NCBI RefSeq assembly: GCF_022953055.1
Contig: NZ_JALJEJ010000016.1
Span: forward strand, 1 to 37,650
Direction: 5' to 3'
From: Mucilaginibacter straminoryzae
GTDB lineage: Bacteria; Bacteroidota; Bacteroidia; Sphingobacteriales; Sphingobacteriaceae
DNA: 37,650 nt
Positions 30,508 through 37,650 of the stretch are shown one piece after another. Position numbers and translations under genes: made by a program. Under the pieces are notes generated by a model, which searched no databases, was not told the origin of the DNA, and worked only from the letters and a program-made list of their open reading frames with translations. How positions within the stretch are numbered: the first letter of the stretch is position 1; each line of letters begins with the position of its first letter.

Positions 30508-32661
30508 ATGGTTTCTATGAATGCTGATGCTATTAAAGGGCTGCCGGGACGTTACTGTAATTCGCTGACAGATTATTCGCGTTTTATTACCCGCGAGGTA
30601 AATATTGGCGATGTGCCGCTTGGGGGGCATAATCCTATCCGCATTCAAAGCATGACCACTACCGACACCATGGATACCCTGGCGACGGTAGAACAATCTA
30701 TCCGGATGATTGAAGCCGGATGTGAATATATCCGCATCACTGCGCCAAGCATTAAGGAAGCGCAAAACCTGGCAAATATCAAAGCCGAGCTGCGCCGTAG
30801 GGGCTATGCTGCGCCATTAGTGGCGGATATCCACTTTACACCTAATGCCGCAGAAATTGCTGCGCGGATTGTGGAAAAGGTTCGTATCAATCCCGGTAAT
30901 TACGCTGATAAAAAGCGCTTCGACGAGCTGGAATATACCGACGCTGAATATCAGGGCGAACTGGATCGTATTTTTCAGAAGTTTTCGCCCCTGGTGAAAA
31001 TTTGTAAAGAATACGGCACCGCCATGCGTATCGGCACCAATCATGGCTCGCTAAGCGACCGGATCATGAGCCGTTACGGCGATACGCCGCAGGGCATGGT
31101 CGAATCGGCGATGGAGTTCATTAGGATGTGCGAGGCGTTGAATTACCATAACCTGGTGATCTCTATGAAATCCAGCAATCCACAGGTGATGGTACAAGCC
31201 TACCGCCTGCTGGTAGAAACGATGGTGGGCGAGGGGATGAACTATCCTTTGCACCTGGGCGTAACAGAAGCCGGTGATGGCGAGGATGGCCGGATTAAAT
31301 CTGCCGTAGGTATCGGTACTTTACTGGAAGATGGCCTGGGTGATACTGTCCGCGTTTCTTTAACCGAAGAGCCTGAAGCCGAAGCGCCGGTAGCGAAGGC
31401 CTTAGTAGATAGGTATAGTGAGCGTAATAAGAATCAGGAATCAAGAATCAAGAACCAGGAGGAAGGCCCCTCTCTAAATCTCTCCCCGGTAGGGAGAGAC
31501 TTTGAAGACGCCTCTGTCACCTCGCACCTCGCACCTCAATATAACCCTTACGAATACCAAAAACGCGAAACCTATGAGGCTAATGCGTTCATTGGCGGGC
31601 ATATGGTTCCGCGCGTGGTGCTTGATCTCTCGCGCGAGAACCTGAAAGATCCTGCCGTGCTGGCTGCTGCAGGTTATTTGTATTCGCCCATACTGGATAA
31701 ATATAACATGGCCGATCAATCGGTAGACTTTGTTTACCTGGCCGACCAGCTACCTTCGTTCAATTTTCCGGGAAATTTGAAGCAGCTTTATAACTACAGT
31801 ACCTGGAAAGCTTTAGCTAATAAAACACTCTGCCACCCTGTATTTACCTTGCAGGAATATGCAGATCCATCCGCAGACAGAACATCGCCATTAAATCTGG
31901 TACGGGTGGCGAATGCCGATCTGGATACTGATCTTTTTGCTGAATTACCGATGGATCAAACTTTGGTATTCGTATTAGAAACGAATGAAGCACACGGCAT
32001 GGCCGATCAGCGCCAATTCTTTTTCAAACTACAGGAATTCGGGCTGGATGTACCGGTGATTATCAAGAGGAGTTACTCTTTTAAGAGTCAAGAAGCAAGA
32101 GACGAGAATCAAGGCGCAATTAGTCCGCAAGTCAGTAAGTCCGCAAGTCAGCAAGTGAAAGTCCTCCCTATTGGGGAGGATTTAGGTGGGGTCGCCCTCA
32201 TCACTCAACTACAACTATACGCCGCTACAGATATGGGAGCTTTGCTGGTTGATGGCTACGGAGATGGTGTTTGGATAGATGCACCGCAATTACCAGCTTC
32301 AATAATTACCTCTACAGCATTTGGTATTCTGCAGGCTACGCGTTCACGTATTTCTAAAACTGAATATATTTCTTGCCCAAGCTGCGGCCGTACATTGTTT
32401 GATTTGCAGGAAACCACGCAGATGATCCGAAGCCGTACCAGCCACCTGAAAGGGCTGAAGATTGGTATTATGGGGTGCATTGTAAATGGCCCCGGTGAAA
32501 TGGCCGATGCTGACTATGGTTATGTGGGTGCAGGTCCGGGAAAAATTACGTTGTACAGGGGTAAGGAAGTGGTAAAGAAAAATGTAAACACTGCTAATGC
32601 ACTCGATGAACTGATCGGTATTATCCGAGAGGATGGTAACTGGATAGAACCTGCTATATAG
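30508..32661 (+). CDS. ispG: 4-hydroxy-3-methylbut-2-enyl-diphosphate synthase (three-domain IspG/GcpE) with two repeat-derived inserts
   Basis: 717 residues; the second ATG (30517) is an alternative start. The N-terminal TIM barrel (about 20-300, RIQSMTTTDTMDT, VADIHFTPNAAE) is followed by a large middle domain present in chlamydial, plant and Bacteroidota IspG and then by the C-terminal iron-sulphur domain. That domain has Cys623, Cys626, Cys657 and Glu664 as ligands of the [4Fe-4S] cluster. The enzyme converts the cyclic diphosphate MEcPP to HMBPP, the penultimate step of the MEP isoprenoid pathway. At about residues 307-344 and 526-567 lie low-complexity stretches whose DNA consists of dispersed repeats read in frame. 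Without them the protein would be about 637 residues, closer to what I expect for the family. All catalytic ligands are intact, so the enzyme is probably active. Confidence 0.97.
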   Translation: MVSMNADAIKGLPGRYCNSLTDYSRFITREVNIGDVPLGGHNPIRIQSMTTTDTMDTLATVEQSIRMIEAGCEYIRITAPSIKEAQNLANIKAELRRRGYAAPLVADIHFTPNAAEIAARIVEKVRINPGNYADKKRFDELEYTDAEYQGELDRIFQKFSPLVKICKEYGTAMRIGTNHGSLSDRIMSRYGDTPQGMVESAMEFIRMCEALNYHNLVISMKSSNPQVMVQAYRLLVETMVGEGMNYPLHLGVTEAGDGEDGRIKSAVGIGTLLEDGLGDTVRVSLTEEPEAEAPVAKALVDRYSERNKNQESRIKNQEEGPSLNLSPVGRDFEDASVTSHLAPQYNPYEYQKRETYEANAFIGGHMVPRVVLDLSRENLKDPAVLAAAGYLYSPILDKYNMADQSVDFVYLADQLPSFNFPGNLKQLYNYSTWKALANKTLCHPVFTLQEYADPSADRTSPLNLVRVANADLDTDLFAELPMDQTLVFVLETNEAHGMADQRQFFFKLQEFGLDVPVIIKRSYSFKSQEARDENQGAISPQVSKSASQQVKVLPIGEDLGGVALITQLQLYAATDMGALLVDGYGDGVWIDAPQLPASIITSTAFGILQATRSRISKTEYISCPSCGRTLFDLQETTQMIRSRTSHLKGLKIGIMGCIVNGPGEMADADYGYVGAGPGKITLYRGKEVVKKNVNTANALDELIGIIREDGNWIEPAI
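31426..31539 (+). repeat. Repeat element inserted in frame in ispG (first copy)
   Basis: This stretch has AAGAATCAGG/AATCAAGAATCAAG units (31428-31455), a hairpin TCTCTCCC/GGGAGAGA (31479-31486 with 31492-31499), and tandem CTCGCAC/CTCGCAC (31521-31534). The encoded peptide (about residues 307-344) is Asn/Ser/Glu-rich and lies between LVDRYSER and YNPYEYQKR, which read like family sequence. The composite structure is that of an intergenic repeat cluster. Confidence 0.7.
32083..32208 (+). repeat. Repeat element inserted in frame in ispG (second copy)
   Basis: It begins with GAAGCAAGAGACGAGAATC (32093-32111), continues with tandem GTCCGCAAGTC units (32122-32156) and ends in a C-rich/G-rich palindrome (32162-32168 with 32174-32180). 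Bases 32158-32191 match the intergenic copy at 32902-32935 at 33 of 34 positions. The right limit is uncertain by about 15 bases. The peptide it encodes covers about residues 526-567 in the middle domain. Confidence 0.75.
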
Positions 32662-33154
32662 GTTATTGTACTTTTATTTTAAGCAATACTATTTATAGCA
32701 GGGAGGTTTATGAGCGCCGGTGATAGCTACGTTATTCACACGTGTTCATTTCTTTGTGTTCATGAGATCGCTGCGCTAAGTTCTTTTAGCCGTTAAAAGA
32801 AAGTAGCCAAAGAAAACCTCGTCGCTGGCACCGCAGTCTATGTACCTGTTCTGCCACTGCTGTATAGACCGGGGAGATAGGTAACAGGAGAGAGGGGCTT
32901 TAAAGTCCTCCCTAGTGGGGAGGATTTAGGTGGGGCTTGCAGAACAGCTATCGTTGTCGTCGGTTCTGGCTCGCTTGAGCGAAAGATAAGTGCGACAAAA
33001 AAGCATATTGTCGGATAGGCATTTTACGCCACTTTGTTGCTATGACAAAGTGGCTATAGCAAAAGTACGATTAAAGCTGGTGTCTTTTAATAAAACCGGA
33101 ACACGCCTCGCGCCTGCTCCGGTTAACGTTTAAAACAAAACAAAATCTTTAGCG
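32662..33154. repeat. Intergenic region of 493 bases with palindromes and one ispG-type repeat, no gene
   Basis: No convincing frame on either strand. It contains: a perfect 8-bp palindrome TTCTTTTA/TAAAAGAA (32781-32801); the CCTCCC/GGGGAGG repeat copy (32902-32935); TCGCTTGAGCGA (32971-32982); and a perfect 10-bp hairpin GCCACTTTGT/ACAAAGTGGC (33028-33054). The segment near 32795-32817, AAAAGAAAGTAGCCAAAGAA, resembles sequences that recur in bacterial intergenic DNA. It appears to be an accumulation of several repeat families downstream of ispG. Confidence 0.6.
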
Positions 33155-33460
33155 CTACTTATCTTTAACGGCAACCACAGTGAGTGCTTCAGTATTTTTC
33201 AACCGTCGTTGGTTTTGAACCAGCAGGCTGTCCAGCATGATGTTTAGTGTCTTCTGCACTTTTTTCCGGCGTACGTTTAGTGGTTTGTAAGCAATCATTT
33301 CTTTGATCAGGTTCAGGCTGTCGTCGTAAAACTTAACGGTGTTAACGCCTGGCTTTACATTGCTTTCAATCACCCAAGTCGCTTTGGTTTGGGCGTTAAC
33401 GTTTGTATGGTTGAATAGTGCGCCGATGATCAGGGCAGTGGTAAATAATAGCTTTTTCAT
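33155..33460 (-). CDS. Small secreted protein of unknown function
   Basis: 101 residues. A signal peptide (about 1-23, NVNAQ) leaves a mature chain of about 78 residues. It begins with beta-like stretches (KATWVIESNVKPGVNTVKFYDD) and ends in a helical, basic part (RRKKVQKTLNIMLDSLLVQNQRR). There are no cysteines and no lipobox. I recognise no family, though short exported proteins of this form (VxFYDD-xxLI-E) are common in Bacteroidota. It is transcribed away from the two-component genes and no operon partner is visible. Confidence 0.72.
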   Translation of the reverse strand: MKKLLFTTALIIGALFNHTNVNAQTKATWVIESNVKPGVNTVKFYDDSLNLIKEMIAYKPLNVRRKKVQKTLNIMLDSLLVQNQRRLKNTEALTVVAVKDK

Positions 33461-33672
33461 GTGATTCGAGTTTTAATTCATTTCGAAAATATCCCGAAAC
33501 AGATACCTTTAAAATCATTAATGCTGTAAAGCAGACATCGCACTACAAACGGCTGATCTAAACTGATGAAGTACGTTAGCCTATAGATATGTGCGTTTCG
33601 ATCCCGCTCAAATGTTATCCGTCTACACTATCCGGTCGTTAGTCGACAATTAAACGGATTCAATTCTTCGTC

Positions 33673-34842
33673 GTGAAAGATGTCGTAAATTGCCTTATGG
33701 GAAATTCTAAACAGCTGACATTGTGGGGTGTTAGCTTAAGCAGAATAGCGCTGCACGTACTGTTCTGGATTATTGCTTACCTGTTGTTTACCAGCCTTTA
33801 TGCGCTGCAAATAAAGTATTCTACTTCGCTAAGAAATAACCTGTTTTATGTGCCGCTGCATATCGTTTACTTCTATGCATTGGCTTATTGGCTTGTCCCG
33901 AAATTTGTATTCACCGGTAAGTACGTAAAGTTCGTATTTGCATTGTTGCTGCTGATGTTTGTGATAACGCTCGTCAGCCGTTTGGTGGGTATTTACATCG
34001 CCAATCCTTATATACTCGAGGTAGAAAAGCCAGATAACTGGGATTTTATCTACGAAAGTAAGAAGCCGCTGATCCGGCAGTTGCTAAATCCGGTTCCTTT
34101 TGCAAATGCCTGGAAGGCTACTAACATGATAGTGTGGGCGGCCATCGGTATAAAAATGTTCAAGTTGTTCTACGAGCGCAAACAAGCTGCGCTGCAGGCC
34201 GAACTTAATGCACTGAAAGGACAGGTGCATCCTCATTTTTTATTTAATACGCTGAATAACCTGTATGCGCTTACTTTAAATAACTCGCACAAATCGTCAG
34301 AAGTGGTGATGGGGCTTTCAGAAATTTTGCGGTATATGCTTTACGAGTGCAATACAGACCTGGTGCCGTTGAAGCAGGAAGTAAGGGTGCTGGAGCAATA
34401 CATCAGCCTGGAGAAGATCCGGTACGAGGAGCGGCTGGATGTGAATTTCACGATTGAGGGCAACTTGGATGATCTGCTGATTGCCCCGCTGATAATGCTT
34501 CCTTTTGTAGAGAACGCATTTAAGCATGGCGTAAGCGAACAGACGGGCGATGCGTGGATCAATATCAATTTGGCGATAAGTGGTAACGTTTTAAAATTTA
34601 AGGTGTCTAATAGTAAACCGCAGCAGGTTAGGAAGGATCAAGAAAAACATTACGGCAATATCGGTTTGCAAAACGTAAAGAAAAGACTTGAGTTGCTTTA
34701 TCCATCCGGCTATCAGTTGCGGATTTTTGACGATAACGAGGATGCATACCTTGTTGTACTGGAATTAACATTAGTGCCGGGAACGGTTAACCTTAAACAA
34801 GCGCAATTGATCGGGTATGAAAATACGTACGTTGGTAGTTGA
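33673..34842 (+). CDS. LytS/YehU-type sensor histidine kinase
   Basis: 389 residues from a GTG start; an ATG at 33697 (MGNSKQLTLW) is the alternative. The N-terminal part has four membrane spans (about 22-43, 59-78, 86-106 and 148-163). A short coiled linker leads to the His_kinase domain with QVHPHFLFNTLNNLYAL (His188 is the expected phosphate acceptor). The ATPase part has the N-box LPFVENAFKHGV and the G-box region YGNIGLQNVKKRL. There is no separate sensory domain outside the membrane, so the signal is probably sensed within the membrane or near its surface. Its last 26 bases overlap the LytTR regulator gene, so the pair is translated together. Confidence 0.94.
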   Translation: MKDVVNCLMGNSKQLTLWGVSLSRIALHVLFWIIAYLLFTSLYALQIKYSTSLRNNLFYVPLHIVYFYALAYWLVPKFVFTGKYVKFVFALLLLMFVITLVSRLVGIYIANPYILEVEKPDNWDFIYESKKPLIRQLLNPVPFANAWKATNMIVWAAIGIKMFKLFYERKQAALQAELNALKGQVHPHFLFNTLNNLYALTLNNSHKSSEVVMGLSEILRYMLYECNTDLVPLKQEVRVLEQYISLEKIRYEERLDVNFTIEGNLDDLLIAPLIMLPFVENAFKHGVSEQTGDAWININLAISGNVLKFKVSNSKPQQVRKDQEKHYGNIGLQNVKKRLELLYPSGYQLRIFDDNEDAYLVVLELTLVPGTVNLKQAQLIGYENTYVGS

Positions 34843-35548
34843 TGACGAGCCACATGCCATTGAGGTGATTGAAAAGTACTTACTGAACTTTAACCAGGTA
34901 GAGATAGTTGCCAAATGCCCCGATGCTATCCAGGCTTTTCAAATACTACAGCAGAAAACGATCGACCTGATATTTCTCGACATTAAGATGCCCGGCATCA
35001 ACGGGACTGACTTCCTGAAAAGTCTGAAGAACCCGCCTAACGTAATTTTTACTACCGCTTATAGTGAATATGCCCTGGAAGGTTTTGAATTAAATGCAGT
35101 AGACTACCTGTTAAAGCCGGTTTCTTTTGACCGCTTTATGAGAGCGATGGATAAAGTGTACCAATTATATGACCGTAAAACCACCCTCGCACTGACACAC
35201 GATCTACCCATTGGAGATGCGGAATCCTACTTATACTTGAAGGTAGAACGCAAAATCATTAAGATCAATATTAATGATATCCTATGGATAGAAAGTTTAA
35301 GGGATTACATTAAGGTAGTGGTTGAAAACCAGGTGTACATCAGTAAACAGAAAATTAGTTTCCTGGAAGAAATGCTGCCCGAACGGAAATTTGTACGCAT
35401 TCACCGATCATTCATTGTAGCGCTAAACAAAATAGCATCTTTTTATTCTGCAAGTGTGGAAGTAAGCGGGCACGAGTTACCTATTGGTCGCTTGTACAAA
35501 CAGGATGTGCAGAAGCGGTTGAAAATGGAAAATTTTCATTTCAGTTAA
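34817..35548 (+). CDS. LytTR-family response regulator
   Basis: 243 residues. The receiver domain (1-118) has the acidic pocket VVDDEPHA, phosphorylation site Asp55 in FLDIKMPG, Thr80 in FTTAYS and Lys100 in YLLKPVS. The LytTR DNA-binding domain (about 138-238) contains ILWIESLRDYIKVVV and FVRIHRSFIVALNKI. It is activated by the kinase encoded just upstream, with which it overlaps by 26 bases. LytTR proteins bind imperfect direct repeats upstream of their targets. The next gene, poxB, begins 107 bases downstream and may be a target, but no repeat pair is evident. Confidence 0.95.
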   Translation: MKIRTLVVDDEPHAIEVIEKYLLNFNQVEIVAKCPDAIQAFQILQQKTIDLIFLDIKMPGINGTDFLKSLKNPPNVIFTTAYSEYALEGFELNAVDYLLKPVSFDRFMRAMDKVYQLYDRKTTLALTHDLPIGDAESYLYLKVERKIIKININDILWIESLRDYIKVVVENQVYISKQKISFLEEMLPERKFVRIHRSFIVALNKIASFYSASVEVSGHELPIGRLYKQDVQKRLKMENFHFS

Positions 35549-35605
35549 CTAGTTCCACTATTTAGTAATTCACCCTGCTTAGTTTACCCTTTCTTTAAAT
35601 ATTAA

Positions 35606-35630
35606 AAACCTGAGCCATTTTAACAGGTTT
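35606..35630 (+). other. Hairpin in the poxB upstream region
   Basis: AAACCTG (35606-35612) and CAGGTTT (35624-35630) form a perfect 7-bp stem with an 11-base loop, 25 bases before the poxB start. It could end the two-component transcript weakly, or act in the poxB leader. A TTAAAC follows and there is no T run, so termination is doubtful. Confidence 0.35.
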
Positions 35631-35655
35631 AAACATATAAACTGATAACTTACTT

Positions 35656-37395
35656 ATGGCTCAGAACGTTGCAGAACAACTGGTAGAGATGTTAATCCAG
35701 GCCGGTGTTAAAAGAATATATGCCGTAACCGGCGATAGTTTGAATGAAGTAAATGATGCGGTACGCCGTAGTGACAACCGGATACAGTGGGTACACGTGC
35801 GCCATGAAGAAGCGGGTGCTTATGCGGCCGCGGCAGAAGCCGAACTAAATGGCATTGCCTGTTGTGCAGGCAGTAGCGGGCCCGGACACGTCCACCTGAT
35901 CAACGGCTTGTACGACGCCCACCGTTCTGGCGCACCCGTGATTGCCATTGCCAGTACCTGCGCAACCTGGGAATTCGGCACCGAGTATTTCCAGGAAACC
36001 AATACTATTAAGCTTTTTGATGATTGCAGCCACTATAACCAGATTGCCACCACACCAAAGCAACTGCCGCGGATGCTACAGGCGGCTATTCAGAATGCCA
36101 TCACCAAAAAGGGAGTGAGCGTGCTTGGCCTACCGGGCGACCTGACCAAGATGGATGCGGACGAAGGTCCGACTTCGACCATTAATTATATTACCACGCC
36201 TGTTATCCGCCCGCAGGACGATGAACTGCAACGCTTAGCACAACTGATCAATGAGCATGAAAAGGTGACCATTTTCTGCGGTATAGGCGCTGCTGAGGCA
36301 CATGACGAAGTGGTAGCGCTTTCGAAAAAAATAAATGCGCCCGTAGGCTATTCGTTCCGCGGTAAAATGGGTATTCAATACGATAACCCGAACGAGGTGG
36401 GCATGACCGGCTTACTTGGTTTGCCATCCGGCTATCACGCCATGCACGAAGCAGACCTGCTGGTAATGCTGGGTACCGACTTTCCTTATGAGCAATTCAT
36501 GCCCACCAAGTGCAAAATTGTACAGGTAGATACTAAGGCTGAACGCATTGGCCGTCGCGCCAAGATAGATATGGGTTTATGCGGCGATATTAAGAATACC
36601 CTTGCAGCGCTCTTACCGATGATAGATCAGAAAACAGACGATGATTTCCTGCAATCGCAGTTGAAGTTTTACGGCGAGGTAAAAGACCGCATGAAGGCTT
36701 ACCTGGAAGACCCCGGTCGCGAAGATTTTATTCACCCGGAATACGTAGCCGCCACGATAGATAAACTTGCTGCACACGATGCTATCTTCACCGTAGATAC
36801 AGGTATGTGCTGCGTTTGGGGGGCACGGTACATACATGCTACCGGGCAGCGCAAAATGCTTGGGTCATTTAACCACGGTTCTATGGCTAATGCGATGCCG
36901 CAGGCCATTGGTGCGGCTTTAGCTTGCCCGGGCCGTCAGGTGATCGCCTTTGCGGGAGATGGCGGCATTTCTATGCTCCTTGGCGATCTGGCAACTATTG
37001 CGCAATATAAGTTGCCTGTAAAGATTGTGATCTTTAACAACCGCTCTTTGGGTATGGTGAAGCTGGAGATGCAGGTAGCCGGTATGCCCGACTGGCAAAC
37101 TGATATGCAGAACCCGGATTTTGCTTTGATCGCGCAAGCGATGGGTATCAGGGGAATTACGGTTACTGAGCCAGATAAGGTTGAACAGTCGCTGAAGGAG
37201 GCCTTTATGCACGATGGTCCGGTTCTTTTAAATGTGATGACAGACCCTAACGCGCTGGCTATGCCGCCAAAAGTAGAGTTTGAGCAGGTAAAGGGAATGG
37301 CCTTATCCATGAGCAAACTGATTTTAGATGGTAATATGGGCGAAGTCTGGGATACCATTAAAGCAAACTATAAACACATCCGCGAGGTGTTGTAA
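35656..37395 (+). CDS. poxB: Thiamine-diphosphate enzyme, pyruvate dehydrogenase (quinone)/pyruvate oxidase PoxB-like
   Basis: 579 residues, the length of PoxB (572 in E. coli). The N-terminal domain has the thiamine-activating glutamate (Glu51 in RHEEAGAYAAAAEAE) and CCAGSSGPGHVHLINGLYDAH, the central domain (about 190-330) binds FAD, and the C-terminal domain has the thiamine-diphosphate motif GDG (434-436) to NN (about 460). The close match to PoxB (GSSGPG; FQETNTIKLFDDCSHY; GVSVLGLPGD) favours it over acetolactate synthase or pyruvate decarboxylase. The reaction would be pyruvate to acetate and CO2 with electrons to the quinone pool. The C-terminal tail (DTIKANYKHIREVL) is amphipathic, as expected for membrane binding. 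No operon partner follows. Confidence 0.9.
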   Translation: MAQNVAEQLVEMLIQAGVKRIYAVTGDSLNEVNDAVRRSDNRIQWVHVRHEEAGAYAAAAEAELNGIACCAGSSGPGHVHLINGLYDAHRSGAPVIAIASTCATWEFGTEYFQETNTIKLFDDCSHYNQIATTPKQLPRMLQAAIQNAITKKGVSVLGLPGDLTKMDADEGPTSTINYITTPVIRPQDDELQRLAQLINEHEKVTIFCGIGAAEAHDEVVALSKKINAPVGYSFRGKMGIQYDNPNEVGMTGLLGLPSGYHAMHEADLLVMLGTDFPYEQFMPTKCKIVQVDTKAERIGRRAKIDMGLCGDIKNTLAALLPMIDQKTDDDFLQSQLKFYGEVKDRMKAYLEDPGREDFIHPEYVAATIDKLAAHDAIFTVDTGMCCVWGARYIHATGQRKMLGSFNHGSMANAMPQAIGAALACPGRQVIAFAGDGGISMLLGDLATIAQYKLPVKIVIFNNRSLGMVKLEMQVAGMPDWQTDMQNPDFALIAQAMGIRGITVTEPDKVEQSLKEAFMHDGPVLLNVMTDPNALAMPPKVEFEQVKGMALSMSKLILDGNMGEVWDTIKANYKHIREVL

Positions 37396-37650
37396 AGGCT
37401 GTGGAAGTATCCTTTCGAATTCCCCTTTCAGAGGGGTTAGGGGTGTGCCCTTATAATCGGAAAAGAGACACGAGGTATCGTGTCTCTACAGAAAATGCAA
37501 GCTATTACTTTAGCGGTCACTCGCTACAAGTGGCTGTTGCACAACTACGTTAATACGCGGGGGATATAAAACTTTTCGGACTTTGATTGCCATATGACTA
37601 CTGTATTTGTGATGAAGCAGATAGTTTCTCTATAGCGACTTATTACTACT
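37396..37650. repeat. Intergenic right end of window with palindromes, no gene
   Basis: No frame longer than 24 codons looks convincing. A small C/G palindrome (CCCCT/AGGGG, 37422-37436) is followed by a perfect 10-bp hairpin AGAGACACGA/TCGTGTCTCT (37464-37473 with 37478-37487, loop GGTA). Next is a segment rich in AGCGGTCACTCGCTACAAGTG (37512-37532 approx.) that looks like part of a dispersed repeat. Features may continue beyond the window edge. Confidence 0.5.

Noticed and set aside
32662..33154. CRISPR array or insertion sequence downstream of ispG
   Set aside because: Palindromes are unlike one another, spacing is irregular and there are no regular spacers, transposase frame, terminal inverted repeats or target duplications.
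37495..37569. 24-codon frame near the right end
   Set aside because: Too short, no start context, and located in repeat-like sequence.

Overview
The window is from a Bacteroidota chromosome, most likely family Sphingobacteriaceae (Mucilaginibacter- or Pedobacter-like). The grounds are a SusC/SusD locus with an N-terminal STN domain on SusC and its own ECF sigma/FecR pair, many TAnnTTTG -7 promoter boxes, few Shine-Dalgarno sites, an enlarged three-domain IspG, a bifunctional RibBA, a Bacteroidota-type TamB, and short palindromic repeats scattered between genes. The genus is an inference. No phage, integrase, transposase or CRISPR array is visible.

Left part (1-3000): the 3' end of a 5S rRNA with a strong terminator, a secreted GH43-type glycosidase, a convergent secreted VOC protein and a membrane acyltransferase. 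Centre-left (3143-13423): a polysaccharide utilisation locus (PUL) in the order ECF sigma, FecR anti-sigma, SusC with STN, SusD, PKD-containing surface lipoprotein, GH16 lipoprotein and GH30 lipoprotein. The two enzyme families suggest a beta-1,3/1,6-glucan substrate (laminarin, fungal or yeast glucan). The expected flow is: ligand-loaded SusC signals through its STN domain to FecR, FecR releases the sigma factor, and the locus is induced. An intrinsic terminator separates the uptake genes from the two hydrolases, so enzyme output is probably set separately. Next comes a coupled pair of unrecognised genes (13653-15136), the second a likely outer-membrane barrel.

Centre (15300-26715) is mostly housekeeping: tRNA-Met(CAT), a START-like protein plus LptF/LptG permease, ribBA, a very large TamB, tsaD with a 56-residue membrane protein behind it, the tRNA U34 hydroxylase trhO, and a secreted esterase. 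Right part (26950-37395): a disordered protein with five GFxPRF motifs, a DUF2442 protein, a YebC regulator, a threonine-dehydrogenase-type SDR, ispG, a small secreted orphan, a LytS/LytTR two-component pair, and poxB.

The most unusual observation is in ispG. Two stretches of about 40 codons look like the dispersed intergenic repeats of this genome captured in frame. One of them matches an intergenic copy 740 bases downstream at 33 of 34 positions, and both carry the hairpins and short tandem units typical of such repeats. The second item to follow is the GFxPRF repeat protein with its DUF2442 neighbour. All calls come from reading the sequence; no database search was possible.
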